DNA from: Porticoccaceae bacterium | GTDB taxonomy: Bacteria; Pseudomonadota; Gammaproteobacteria; Pseudomonadales; Porticoccaceae | DNA: 64,000 nt | Direction: 5' to 3' | Assembly (NCBI GenBank): GCA_029254005.1 | Contig: JAQWYJ010000136.1 | Span: 1 to 64,000, forward strand | Shown here: piece after piece, positions 51,339 through 62,053 of the stretch | Layout of the letters: every line of letters begins with the position of its first letter | Numbering within the stretch: position 1 is the stretch's first letter | Notes under the pieces: model-generated | Told to the model about the DNA's origin: nothing | The model's database searches: none | What the model saw: the letters and a program-made list of their open reading frames with translations, nothing else | Translations under genes and position numbers: made by a program

Positions 51339-51740
51339 TGCTTTGTCGAATCAGGCTATCGAAGGCAAATGCCGAGTGGATTCTATTAACGGAAAATCCA
51401 CACAAGTTTGTTTAGTTAACAAGTTAACTAAACTGCAAATAGCCACGAAGGCCACTTAAAAGAGACTCAATAATTATATCTAAAATATTCGTTACTGATA
51501 TCTAGACCACAAGGTAAATAGCAAAAAAGTCTTTCAGGCGAAGAATACTAGGCCTTAATGTAATACATAGATGCTCTAAAACCTAAGAATGAGTATTCTT
51601 AAACCAAGATACGTCGAATTTTAATTGCATATCACAGAAAAAGATTTACTCAAGTCACAGTCACTTTAAATGTGAAATTAGATGTACTGACATAGACACA
51701 TCTGAAAGTAGCATACCTATGCGTAACTGTATGTATAAAA

Positions 51741-52715
51741 TCAATACAGTTGCTCTACAGATACGCTAATACCTTCCTCTAACTTGCTTATAAGGTCGCT
51801 TATTTTTCTATTTGTTGGTGCCTCAATACCTAACATCTGGGCGCGTTTGGCGACCGCTTCATTAAGAAACGCTATTTCGGTTTTTCTACCTATTTGAATA
51901 TCCTCCCACATTGAAGAGCGTGCATGGGGATCTATATCCAGCATAGTCTTGGCTAAACGCAAAAATATCCAGTTTGGTAGACGCAGAATTGTCGGCATCC
52001 AAGAAGGCTTTACCGTAGTAAATTGAGCAAGCTTAATCCCTTCCATTTTTGCCACAGAGAGCCATTCACTCTGAGCATTAGCATAAACCTGTCTTAACTG
52101 ATGATTCTCAAGTTGTGTCTTTATCGGCTGATCCGCTATCGCATTAAGTGCATTATTAAGATTGAGTAATAATTTACCATAAATCACAGATTGCATATCC
52201 TCATGCAGTTCGCAGGAAAAACCAATCGCTTTGAGATACTTGGTAAAAAGCTTAGATACCGGTGTGTGATGAAACAATAAAGTTCCTTCAGTTCCTCGAT
52301 GAAAACGTGCGTTTTCCAAGCTTAAGACATTAAAAGGTGTAATTCCCTGCCTCACTTTTTCTTGAGGTAGGTGGTCTCTAATAATATCCAGACTACCTAA
52401 ACCATTTTGCATAAAAAATAGTTCCGCTCCATTTTTCGCAAGCCTCTGCAAGTCTGGTAGCGCCGCCTCAAGCTGATGACACTTTAACATGACAAACACA
52501 GCCTCAAATTTTTCATCTGACAACTTAGTCAACAATGCACTTGGCATGACCTTTTCATTTTGGCCTGTATAGTCAGTTAACGTTATACCGCCAGCGCCAA
52601 CAATAGAGTCACAAATACGCTGACGGCAAATTAGACTGACCTGACAACCACCAAGCTGCAGCAGTCCTCCAAGATAACAACCTGTTGATCCAGCACCAAA
52701 AATTGCAACTTGCAT
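51741..52715 (-). CDS. Ketopantoate reductase family protein
   Basis: 'MQVAIFGAGSTGCYLGGLLQLGGCQVSLICR', 'YGKLLLNLNNALNAI'. Confidence 0.85.
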   Translation of the reverse strand: MQVAIFGAGSTGCYLGGLLQLGGCQVSLICRQRICDSIVGAGGITLTDYTGQNEKVMPSALLTKLSDEKFEAVFVMLKCHQLEAALPDLQRLAKNGAELFFMQNGLGSLDIIRDHLPQEKVRQGITPFNVLSLENARFHRGTEGTLLFHHTPVSKLFTKYLKAIGFSCELHEDMQSVIYGKLLLNLNNALNAIADQPIKTQLENHQLRQVYANAQSEWLSVAKMEGIKLAQFTTVKPSWMPTILRLPNWIFLRLAKTMLDIDPHARSSMWEDIQIGRKTEIAFLNEAVAKRAQMLGIEAPTNRKISDLISKLEEGISVSVEQLY

Positions 52716-53103
52716 GTAGTTTCCTCAAAGTATTTCAATGGCTTAGACAAACAACTCATCAGGGCTATTAATATAGTAATCAAATAAACACCAGTGACTG
52801 CAAAAATGCGATTTCTCCGAAGATACCATTACAGCGAAAGATCATTCAAGAATCAATAATAAGGTGCCACTGATACCATAGCTTGTGGCTATGTCTTGAT
52901 ATGATAGGTAAAAAATTGCCCGCCATATGCGCTACTTAGCGTCAGCCAAAAAGCAACCACTAAACAAGAAGAACAGTCTTGACAATAAAATTTTAATTAG
53001 TAGATATCGCTAGCTCATATATTCACGCGATAATATTTAGAGCATTAGGTGGATGGATAAGAACTCAGTAGTTCAAGCTATTTCACAAAGAGCATGGTGA
53101 AAA

Positions 53104-53289
53104 CTAACGTTGCTGACCACAGCATTTTTTAAATTTACGGCCGTTACCGCACGGACAAGGATCATTGCGCCCAATTTTCGCCATCTCACGTCTCATTGGT
53201 ATGTTCGGTGCACAGCAACCTGCATTACTACAACAAGACGAATCACTGCCTGCAGAATTTTCACCAGATGATTGTTCTTCTCTTGCCAT
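53104..53289 (-). CDS. Small SEC-C motif protein
   Basis: C-terminal '[22 protein letters not shown]'; Cys-rich linker. Confidence 0.85.
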   Translation of the reverse strand: MAREEQSSGENSAGSDSSCCSNAGCCAPNIPMRREMAKIGRNDPCPCGNGRKFKKCCGQQR

Positions 53290-53407
53290 AATTGTCCTTC
53301 AATAACGCTAACTAAGGCGCGCTAATAGAGTCGTGTCAATACAAAAACCCACACTTTTTAGTAAAGGCTTGCCAATCTTCACTATGAAAAAAGACTAATG
53401 AACTTGT

Positions 53408-53836
53408 TCATTTTGCACCTGGCACTTGATCACCGGGGCAGCCACAATTTTTATCATCTTGTGCTCGACATAAACGAAAATTTAGCCAGTGCCCTACCGC
53501 AACGAGACTTGCGCCTGCAAGTGTCATTATCTTTTCCCCTGCCTCTCCAATTCGCTCCTCTCCTAATACCAAGGCCAACACTAGCATTGCTAATCCAGGT
53601 AATGCCCAGAAAAACAGTTGGTAACGTTTATGCTCTTTGCAACCCAAACTCAGCGCAAAGATACTGCAGGGAATAACGGCGACAACCATCCAAACATGAA
53701 AAGCTTCATTATCAAGATTGAGCGCAGCGATACTCGGTAGTGCCAAAATGAGAATGGGTAACATCAGACAATGCACGACGCAGGCAATTGATAATCCAAT
53801 GGCAATTCTATCTGTTGCTGCTTGTTGTATTTTCAT
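53408..53836 (-). CDS. MerC domain-containing membrane protein
   Basis: 'DRIAIGLSIACVVHCLMLPILILALPS' MerC-like VHC motif, 4 TM. Confidence 0.85.
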   Translation of the reverse strand: MKIQQAATDRIAIGLSIACVVHCLMLPILILALPSIAALNLDNEAFHVWMVVAVIPCSIFALSLGCKEHKRYQLFFWALPGLAMLVLALVLGEERIGEAGEKIMTLAGASLVAVGHWLNFRLCRAQDDKNCGCPGDQVPGAK

Positions 53837-53854
53837 AGCATTCTTTCCTAAGTA

Positions 53855-54325
53855 TTAAGCCGCCTGCGCAACGCAACCCTCGCAGAGGCAGTTCATTTCT
53901 AATTGAGTGGTTACCAGCTTGAACCCAGCCTCATTGACACTTTCGCGTAGTTCAGCGATCGTTGCAGGCTGGATACTAATTTCTTTTACTTTACTACACT
54001 GTCGGCAAATTAAAAATTGCGGAACAGTATGGGCATGACCGCAACTAATATGGGCACAGGCCACATACTTATTAGCCAAACTAAGCTTATGGACTAACTG
54101 TTCATGCTCTAGAAATTCAAGAATCCGATAAACAGACATAGCTGGCATAGTCTGCCCGTAGTGACGAGTACAAAAATCAACGAGTTCATAAGCAGAGAGT
54201 GCTTTGTCCGATTGGATAAGCCCAGCCAAAACCTGTTTTCGCTTCTCGGTTAACCTAACTCCATGTGCTTTGCACTGTTGCTCTGCATGTCCAATAATCT
54301 TTTCAACATGATTCATTCTTAGCAC
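53855..54325 (-). CDS. zur: Fur-family regulator, Zur-like
   Basis: 'GVRLTEKRKQVLAGLIQSDKALSAYELVDFCTRHYGQTMPAMSVYRILEFLEHEQLVHKL', 'LICRQCSKV', terminal 'CLCEGC'. Confidence 0.87.
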   Translation of the reverse strand: MLRMNHVEKIIGHAEQQCKAHGVRLTEKRKQVLAGLIQSDKALSAYELVDFCTRHYGQTMPAMSVYRILEFLEHEQLVHKLSLANKYVACAHISCGHAHTVPQFLICRQCSKVKEISIQPATIAELRESVNEAGFKLVTTQLEMNCLCEGCVAQAA

Positions 54326-54648
54326 CTGGCTTTATCACTATATTTTAAAAACGAAGATCTTTTTACGTGGTATTGTTTTGATATAACGCCTAAAACGTAA
54401 CACTCTAAAGATTTTCAAATAATCTGCAGAGCTGTCATGTTACAACATATCATTTGCGGTTGCTAATTCGATTTTGCCGTAAAAAACCACGCCATAAGGT
54501 AAAAAATGCAAATTAGAAGCAACTTAGTTCTTGAGTGTTGATGGACCGCATGCTCACAGTAGAGTCCGCAGTGGCAATTGGAATTGATTATTCTCTCTAG
54601 AAATTGTTTTCAACAGTAGCGCGATCTTTGCGGCAATGAATCAGTCAA

Positions 54649-55350
54649 TCAGCTACTAAAATCTAGTGTTAATAGCAAACGACGCTGGCCTTCTGATAAA
54701 GCAGGCGAACGATGTACCAGACCGGCATTCTCATTTCCCTCCCAGAGCTCACCCTTTAAAAGAGCAACATCACCGCTATGCAGTTGCTGTATATCGTGTG
54801 AATGTCTATATAACCCCGATTGACTGTCGATCTTGCCTTGACTTCCAAGACCAAGCTTTTGTCGGTTTACCGCTTGGTGAGGCAACCATTCCGTAGCCAC
54901 ACCTTGAAAGGTCGTAACCAAGCGGCAAGGTACTTTGTCGACATGAAATTTTGGGCACATTGCTCGGTCAAGTGCAGAAAGACGCAAACCAACACGCTTG
55001 AGCTCAAAAAGGCAGCAGAACATCTCCACTAGTTCAGTAATATTTTCGCTTAACTGACCTTGGGCGGGATCCATTAAACACTCATTAATACTGTAAAGAG
55101 CGCTTTGTGGCGTAACAGTCATAGATGCTTGAAAATGAGGATTCGACGCAAGAAAGTCGTCCACATCACTGACCAATGTCTCACCTAATGAACGCTGCCA
55201 AATAACAATGTTGGTGTCTTCACGATAAATATCAGCTAACACTGAAGGCTCACAGCCTTGAATGGCGTCTCGAGTTTTTAGTGCTTGACCATTAATGGAC
55301 TCAAGATTTGTTAGTTGCGAAAGATTTGTGGAATTCATGCTTGTTCCCAA
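54649..55350 (-). CDS. DUF1826 domain protein
   Basis: '[22 protein letters not shown]', '[26 protein letters not shown]'; overlaps the COG0523 gene by 16 bp. Confidence 0.82.
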   Translation of the reverse strand: MGTSMNSTNLSQLTNLESINGQALKTRDAIQGCEPSVLADIYREDTNIVIWQRSLGETLVSDVDDFLASNPHFQASMTVTPQSALYSINECLMDPAQGQLSENITELVEMFCCLFELKRVGLRLSALDRAMCPKFHVDKVPCRLVTTFQGVATEWLPHQAVNRQKLGLGSQGKIDSQSGLYRHSHDIQQLHSGDVALLKGELWEGNENAGLVHRSPALSEGQRRLLLTLDFSS

Positions 55351-56531
55351 ACAGGAAACGGATCTTGCAATGTTGCCCAGTAAGCTTTTCCACGCAAAAC
55401 CTCTTGCTCACTTAGAAGGCACTCATCAAGTGACTCTGTCATGAGGCTTTGATTCAAGCCTTGACCAATAAAAACTAATTCTTGACGCATATCACCAAAA
55501 GGTTCAACCCATTGCTTCTCAATGGAGGCCAAGTACTCTTCATCCTCAGGCCAGTTGTGTTTGGGAATAGCCTTCCAAAACATTCCTGCGAAGCCATAGC
55601 GTGCAATGCCTCCTGCTTGACTCCACTGACCGGCAAACTCAGGGCGAGATGCGAGCCAAAAATAACCTTTGGACCGAATTAATTTACCGTATTTATCAGT
55701 ACTATGTAAAAAATCATGAAATTTTTGTGGGTTAAACGGTCGCCTTGCCTGGTAGGTGAAACTGCCAATGCCATATTCTTCTGTCTCAGGCACGTGCTCC
55801 CCACGCATTTCTTTGAGCCAACCCGGAGCTTGCTGAGCACGCTCGAAGTTAAATAAACCAGTATTAAGCACTTCATCAACGTTTAATTGGCCTTCGGCAA
55901 TAGGAATAATTTTAGCCTCGGTATTCAAGGTTTTCAGAATTGCCGTTAGACGAGCTATCTCCGTCGCATTTACTAAATCAGTTTTACTGATCAAAATTAC
56001 ATCAGCAAACTCCACCTGCTCTACCAACAAATCAGCAACACTTCTTTCGTCTTCATCACCCAAAGACTCAGCAGTATCTTGCAGGTATTTTGCCTCGTCA
56101 TAGTCCCTTATAAAATTTACCGCATCAACCACGGTGACCATCGTATCCAAGCTAGCGACATCTGATAGTGAAACTCCATTTTCATCTTCAAAAGTGAAGG
56201 TCTCGGCAACAGGGAGAGGTTCTGAAATCCCTGTCGACTCGATAACAAGATAGTCAAATCTACCCTCCCGAGAAAGCTTAGTGACCTCCTCTAGTAGATC
56301 TTCGCGAAGGGTGCAACAAATACAACCATTACTCATCTCAACGAGTTTTTCTTCACTGCGGTTGAGAGAAACCTCATTCTTTACAATCGCAGAATCAATA
56401 TTAATTTCGCTCATATCATTGACGATAACCGCCACTTTTTTGCCCTGTCGATTATTGAGAATATGGCTAAGAACAGTTGTTTTACCGGCTCCAAGAAATC
56501 CAGATAGCACAGTCACAGGTAGTTGCTTCAT
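55335..56531 (-). CDS. COG0523 (CobW/ZigA-like) GTPase, putative zinc metallochaperone
   Basis: '[42 protein letters not shown]', '[18 protein letters not shown]'. Confidence 0.95.
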   Translation of the reverse strand: MKQLPVTVLSGFLGAGKTTVLSHILNNRQGKKVAVIVNDMSEINIDSAIVKNEVSLNRSEEKLVEMSNGCICCTLREDLLEEVTKLSREGRFDYLVIESTGISEPLPVAETFTFEDENGVSLSDVASLDTMVTVVDAVNFIRDYDEAKYLQDTAESLGDEDERSVADLLVEQVEFADVILISKTDLVNATEIARLTAILKTLNTEAKIIPIAEGQLNVDEVLNTGLFNFERAQQAPGWLKEMRGEHVPETEEYGIGSFTYQARRPFNPQKFHDFLHSTDKYGKLIRSKGYFWLASRPEFAGQWSQAGGIARYGFAGMFWKAIPKHNWPEDEEYLASIEKQWVEPFGDMRQELVFIGQGLNQSLMTESLDECLLSEQEVLRGKAYWATLQDPFPVWEQA

Positions 56532-57391
56532 CGAAATGAAATCCTATTAAGAGTTATTTATTGATTTAGAGAGATGATATAACATATCTTTATAAGCGTC
56601 TAGCCTGGAAAATTTCTTTATATTTTGCGGAGAAGACTTTAGCAATTCTGTTGATACTGTTAGGAGCGCAATACACAGGCTTTAACATTAATCAAAAATA
56701 GATCTGCTAGTAAGTTCAACAGCCTAATTTTAAAGCTATAAAAAATACCCGTATCTAGACACTATTTATTGAAGGCTAATTTTTCATAAAATGGACTAAT
56801 AGCAACCACAAACCCCAACAAACCAGAGAGTTAAGGTAAACTACGCGCACCGCAATGATGTTTATTAGCCCGCAGCCTCTACTATAGAGTGCACTAAGCA
56901 AATATTGTTGCCTGGCCCTCGGGGTGGGATGCGAGGAGGGTTAGATATCGACTGTCTTCTTCTCTTGCCCCAATCAAACTGGCCTGTGGCCTTTTACTCC
57001 GTAAGCGTAACCAAAAAAACATCGTAGTTGCTGCTATTGTATCGAGTAGTAATAATCTCCTGAAACATAAAACGAGAGATCACCGCGCTGAAACTCCAAA
57101 TAATAAGATTCTAACTACCTATATACTAATGGGCGTTTATTGCCCATACAAAGATTTACAAGTGACTACTAAAGAGAATCAATAAAGTATCTAAACGTAA
57201 TCTTTACCTAGCAATATAATAAAGATAGCCCACACTCAACAATAAGACGAAGCATAAGCTAAATTATCAAATACCCTGCATTGACAACTGTATTGAAGAT
57301 GCCTGGTCATGGTATCGTGCTATCAGAATTAATATTGAGTCCAGTGTTAGTTAATTTAACAACCGGCGATAAGCCAAAAAAGGAGCGAAAC

Positions 57392-58174
57392 ATGATCGAA
57401 TCATTATTTTCTATGCAAAATAAAATTTGTGTAGTCACCGGCGGAAGTCGTGGACTGGGGTCATTCATGGCCCAAGGCTTTCTGGAAGCTGGTGCCAAGC
57501 GAGTTTATATCACTGCGCGCAAAGCCGAAGCCTGTATTAGTGCCGCAGAGGAACTCAGCCAATACGGTGAATGTATCGCAATTCCAGGCGATATCGCAAC
57601 GTCTGAAGGCCTGCAAAATCTAGTTGCTCAGTTGATATCTCGTGAGCAACACATTGATGTGCTAGTTAACAACGCCGGTGCTGGCTGGGGCGCCTCTTTC
57701 GGCCAATTCCCCGAAAAGGGTTGGGATAAAACAATGAACATTAATACTAAAACTCCGTTTTTTTTAATTCAAGCTCTCACCCCATTACTTAAGATAAACG
57801 CAAGCGCAGAAAACACCTCTAGTATTATTAATATAGGTTCTATTGCTGGCATGGTGGGCAATGCTGTGGACAACTTTAGCTATGCAATCTCTAAAACAGG
57901 CGTCCATCAGCTTACTCGTATACTTGCAACTGAATTAGCTCAAGATCACATTCGTGTCAATGCAATAGCCCCGGGCCGCTTTTATTCAAAAATGACTGAA
58001 TTTTTAAGCAATGATCAAGAAGCCTTTGAAGAGGAACTGCAAACCATTCCCATGCAGCGTTGGGGAGAAGCGAGTGATATCAGCGGTGTTGCCATTATGC
58101 TGGCATCCAAAGCAGGCGCTTTTATTACCGGCCAAATTATTCCAGTTGACGGTGGCACATCCGTAGTAAATTGA
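57392..58174 (+). CDS. SDR family oxidoreductase
   Basis: 'NKICVVTGGSRGLGSFMAQGFLEAGA', 'YAISKTGVHQLTRILA'; start at the Met after 'aggagcgaaac'. Confidence 0.93.
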   Translation: MIESLFSMQNKICVVTGGSRGLGSFMAQGFLEAGAKRVYITARKAEACISAAEELSQYGECIAIPGDIATSEGLQNLVAQLISREQHIDVLVNNAGAGWGASFGQFPEKGWDKTMNINTKTPFFLIQALTPLLKINASAENTSSIINIGSIAGMVGNAVDNFSYAISKTGVHQLTRILATELAQDHIRVNAIAPGRFYSKMTEFLSNDQEAFEEELQTIPMQRWGEASDISGVAIMLASKAGAFITGQIIPVDGGTSVVN

Positions 58175-58436
58175 TAGACTCATAAGAGTTACCAAAAAAC
58201 CTCCAGTGTTACACAACGCCGTTATCGCGGTAAGCCCTTTGAACTTCATACTGGGATTTTTGTTTATCACCACAAGGCGCTAAAAAGGTTTATATTCTGA
58301 TAATAGCGCCTTACATTTTTTAAACGTAAGGGCAGTAGGCAGAACTACAGTAATTAGTCTGAATTCAATATAGTAAAACTGTGGCTAATAAAACCCTATA
58401 CCACCACCCTAACTTGACTGAACAGCTACTTTAGAT

Positions 58437-58946
58437 ATGATGAGCCGCATTATGAAAAAACTAAGCCTAATTTGTATCTGCGTTTTTGTGTCCTCATTTT
58501 GCTACTCTGCAGAAATAACCACCTACTACTTTATCCGTCATGCTGAAAAAGTGCGGATCGATAACACTGACAATGATCCAAAACTAAATCACAACGGTTT
58601 AATTAGGGCTAATAATTGGCGAGACATTTTCTCCAATGTATCCTTCGATGCTGTTTATTCTACCGACTTTAAGCGAACGCAGTTAACAGCTAAACCCACC
58701 GCGGATAGTAAACAGTTACCGATACTGTTATACCACCCAAACGACCTCTATTCAGCATCATTTCAGCAAGAAACTCAGGGGAAAACTACTTTGGTGGTTG
58801 GGCACAGCAATACCACCAATCTGTTTGTAAATAAGATTTTAGGAATAAGAAAATATCCGCAAATTAATGATAGCAATAACTCAAATCTTTACATTGTAAC
58901 TATTATTGCCGGCGAGATTTCCTCTATTTTGTTAACAATACAATAG
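58437..58946 (+). CDS. Histidine phosphatase family protein, secreted
   Basis: 'TTYYFIRHAEKVRID', 'VYSTDFKRTQLTAKP', 'TTLVVGHSNTT'. Confidence 0.87.
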   Translation: MMSRIMKKLSLICICVFVSSFCYSAEITTYYFIRHAEKVRIDNTDNDPKLNHNGLIRANNWRDIFSNVSFDAVYSTDFKRTQLTAKPTADSKQLPILLYHPNDLYSASFQQETQGKTTLVVGHSNTTNLFVNKILGIRKYPQINDSNNSNLYIVTIIAGEISSILLTIQ

Positions 58947-59331
58947 AAACTCATTTAAACACTATAAAGGGACTCAAAAAACATTGCCGACTGTTTAACT
59001 ACTAGCGTTTGGTAGCCATGGTTTAATACACTGACTATGATATTAAAGCACCTTAGTTCGATACAGTACGCGGTATGACAATAGGCTCACTTATTCCAGT
59101 TATTATTGCTCATAAAACATTTAAACCGCAAATAGATCGTTGCCGCAGTTGGCCTAAAGTTCTTTAGGCTATTTAGTGATTTAGTTAAAGACTACATTAC
59201 TCATAACGCCTTAATCTGAGTAAACTAACCCATATCATTAAACGCCTTTTAATTACTTGCTTAGCCTTGCTGTAGCCCATGCTGAGTTTTATTAGTCTGG
59301 ACATCAGCAAGCGCAATGTGGGCAGAAGCTT

Positions 59332-60480
59332 CTATCGATCAATAGGCATAGGTGGATTATTTTCCGCAATATTCCACATTGCCCGCCCAAGAGGCGACCA
59401 AGCTAACTCGGCATATTGTCGGGCTTTTTCTATACAGTTTGTGCCACTGATATATCGTTTGGCAAACAGCGGCAGTTTGCCCGACAGATCAGCCAGTAAT
59501 AGACCCCCAACTAGTTTTTCGTTAAATCTCATCACCGGTTTAGGCTGAGTCAAGTTCAGCGGCGGTAAACTGAGGTCGGATCTTGCAATTTCAATATCGC
59601 CAAATATATCATCAGCACGTTGCTCGACAATGTGCCAATCATCATCTGAAATCAACTTTGGCCTATAATAAGGATCTATGCGTGCGCTTTCCAAATCATT
59701 GTCCAGAGAGCCCAACAACTGTACAGCTGTTGAAATGTCGCCTAGCCTAGCGGCTACATCTGCCCATGCAAAGGCCTCAATATATTCATCTGACCAGTCC
59801 TTGTCGCCTCTTGCTGAGGCACCTAAAACCAAACCAACCGCATACTCAGAAACTGGCGCAGTAGCGCCGAAGGCGAGCGATTTATTCATGGCCCACAGCT
59901 TTTCCTCTGGCGAAGACTCTGGGTGAAGAGATAACCCTAAAAGAGCAGTCAAATCTCCCTGGCTGCCAAGTTGTCGCAGCATGGTTTTATTGTAGCTCTG
60001 ATAATTTAGCGGCCTGCCGTCTTTGTCTCTTTCTTCGCTCAGGCTTTGGCCGTTACGCTCTAAAAAGTCCTTGAATTCGGCGGTAGCCAGCACTCGACCC
60101 TCTTCGTTTAATTCCCACTGCTCACACCAGCCTTCTTCGTAACTCGCCGTACCCGGGGGATAAAAGCCAATTTCAGCCACAGCGTTGAAATATTTGATGG
60201 TTACATCGTCCCTGCTGCCTACTTCACTTGGCTCAGACGGCAGAGCTTGAACCCTCATCTCTGCCAAGTCAGTAGCCTCAACCTTTGTCTCTTTAGTAGA
60301 CTTAATCTTTGTCTCTTTGACAGCTGTTGCACTATCAGTGTTTAGTTGCTTATTACCGCCATCATCAGATCGCCACAGTAGGAAACCGGCGATTAGAACA
60401 ATAGCGGTAACTAGCGATACGCTAGCTGTTTTATTCTGAGATAAAGTATTATGTGTTGGCTTCAAATTTTTCTTTGACAT
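59332..60480 (-). CDS. Hypothetical membrane-anchored protein
   Basis: N-terminal TM 'SVSLVTAIVLIAGFLLW'; no family recognised; C-terminus duplicated near 61.3 kb. Confidence 0.65.
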   Translation of the reverse strand: MSKKNLKPTHNTLSQNKTASVSLVTAIVLIAGFLLWRSDDGGNKQLNTDSATAVKETKIKSTKETKVEATDLAEMRVQALPSEPSEVGSRDDVTIKYFNAVAEIGFYPPGTASYEEGWCEQWELNEEGRVLATAEFKDFLERNGQSLSEERDKDGRPLNYQSYNKTMLRQLGSQGDLTALLGLSLHPESSPEEKLWAMNKSLAFGATAPVSEYAVGLVLGASARGDKDWSDEYIEAFAWADVAARLGDISTAVQLLGSLDNDLESARIDPYYRPKLISDDDWHIVEQRADDIFGDIEIARSDLSLPPLNLTQPKPVMRFNEKLVGGLLLADLSGKLPLFAKRYISGTNCIEKARQYAELAWSPLGRAMWNIAENNPPMPIDR

Positions 60481-60995
60481 TTTTCATCTCTTTTATTCGC
60501 GCACTTGTTAGTGTCTTTTTCTCTCTCACTCTCTGCCCTTTTCACACAAATGATACCGTACGTTGCGGGGTCAACAAATGTAACACCACCACTTACTGTA
60601 ATCTCTCCTCCCAGCCACTTTACCCATCCAATGTCTGAGATACCAACTGTGGCATCAAGTGCCACTTTGGGCATCGCTTGCGAAACCAATTGACACCGGT
60701 CCAATTCTTTCACTTGTTTGTCTATCCCTTCATTTTCACAGGTTCTAAAGGCAATGGTGGCATTTACTTTGCATTGATCAATCACCCATTGTGGGGTTTG
60801 ATTATTATATGGCGCTGGAGGTCGATAACAAGAACTGCTGGACAGCATGTACATATAAGCATTTGGGTCAACTGGGTTATATGAGCCGGGCCCATAACCT
60901 ATTGTGATAATTTCTTCAATTTGCCTTTGCGCAAAAGCTTCAGTGCTCACAAAAAATATCATGGTAAGGAGAAGTAAAATTTTTGTTGAGGTCAT
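60462..60995 (-). CDS. Hypothetical secreted protein
   Basis: Signal peptide 'KILLLLTMIFFVSTEAFAQ'; overlaps the downstream gene by 19 bp. Confidence 0.65.
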   Translation of the reverse strand: MTSTKILLLLTMIFFVSTEAFAQRQIEEIITIGYGPGSYNPVDPNAYMYMLSSSSCYRPPAPYNNQTPQWVIDQCKVNATIAFRTCENEGIDKQVKELDRCQLVSQAMPKVALDATVGISDIGWVKWLGGEITVSGGVTFVDPATYGIICVKRAESEREKDTNKCANKRDEKCQRKI

Positions 60996-61034
60996 CTTTT
61001 AATTCCTTTTAAAAGTTGAGATTAGTTAGGTTAA

Positions 61035-61048
61035 ATACCGTACGGTAT
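61035..61048. promoter_or_regulatory. Perfect 14-bp palindrome upstream of the 60462-60995 gene
   Basis: ATACCGTACGGTAT, 40 bp upstream of the ATG. Confidence 0.5.
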
Positions 61049-61313
61049 AAATTTTCTTCATGAAACTGCCTGATGGGACAGCGTGAGTATGTTTATCAAT
61101 ACGTTACTTCACCTTTATAAGTAATCTTTAGCTTATGAAACCACATACTAGAACTACTTTGCGAAAATGCAGGTATGAATAACCAAGACCCTACCATAAG
61201 CAAGCTGGCCTGTTTCATCAGAGGCCTTTAATTTGCCTGCTTAGCCTTGTGCTGCAGACCCCACTGGGCTTGATTAACTTGAACATCAGCAAGCGCAACG
61301 TGGGGATAGGCAT

Positions 61314-61415
61314 CTATCGATCAATAGGCATAGGTGGCTTATTTTCCGCAATATTCCACATCGCCTAGCCAATGGGCGACATAATTAGGTCAGAATATGC
61401 CAATGATTTTTCTAT
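61314..61415 (-). pseudogene. Decayed C-terminal fragment of a paralog of the 59332-60480 protein
   Basis: Reverse strand reads IEKSLAYSDLIMSPIG*AMWNIAENKPPMPIDR*, versus IEKARQYAELAWSPLGRAMWNIAENNPPMPIDR* in the intact gene. Confidence 0.88.
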
Positions 61416-61705
61416 TATGCTAGTCCCTTCACTAATATAGAGTTTACTGTACTCCCGGCATTACGGTGTTTCGCGATCGCTTCATAGTCATCTGATGTCA
61501 TCCAAGCTAAAGCAGATTTTTCAGATGGGAACTCAATAATCACCGACCTAGTATCATCCCATTCACCCGCCAACACCATTGGATCTTCATCAACACTCAA
61601 CATTTTGCCATCGAATCTTTTGAAAACATCAGAAAAACCAGCTGAGTACTTATCATACTCACTGCGGTCATGTATTTTAAATCTAGCAATTATGTAAACG
61701 GACAT
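61415..61705 (-). CDS. DUF1330-like protein
   Basis: 'MSVYIIARFKIHDRSEYDKYSAGFSDVFKRFDGKML', 'VIIEFPSEKSALAWMTSDDYEAI'. Confidence 0.88.
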   Translation of the reverse strand: MSVYIIARFKIHDRSEYDKYSAGFSDVFKRFDGKMLSVDEDPMVLAGEWDDTRSVIIEFPSEKSALAWMTSDDYEAIAKHRNAGSTVNSILVKGLA

Positions 61706-61816
61706 AGTGTTTCACTCCTAATATTTTTTAAGCCTCAAGTATCGATGGCAACAAAGAAAAATTTAATCTGATAATTAGACTTTATTAAATTCATATTTTA
61801 ACTGATTCGATCTTGT

Positions 61817-61853
61817 AATGACCCGAGGTCATTAATATACTGACCGCCGGTCA
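61817..61853. promoter_or_regulatory. Paired palindromic operators, TetR-like
   Basis: AATGACC-cga-GGTCATT (61817-61833) and TGACC-gcc-GGTCA (61841-61853) between divergent DUF1330 and FAH genes. Confidence 0.65.
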
Positions 61854-62053
61854 TTTAAGTTATCTAGTCTATGCCTAAGGTAAGCGTGAGGCAACTAATT
61901 ACTGAAAAATACAAGCCAATACAGAGCGATATAAAATGAATACCGGTTACAACCATCCAACGGAAATTAATTTGACTCATATGTGCGGTAGAACTAATCA
62001 CCCTCTGTTTGGCATTTAGATGTTCAAATTATGCATAAAATAGGTATCTTTCA

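Noticed and set aside
54429-54452. ATGTTAC-AACAT palindrome-like sequence as a Zur box
   Set aside because: Arm spacing differs from the usual Zur site and only one half matches well; not supported without a motif scan.
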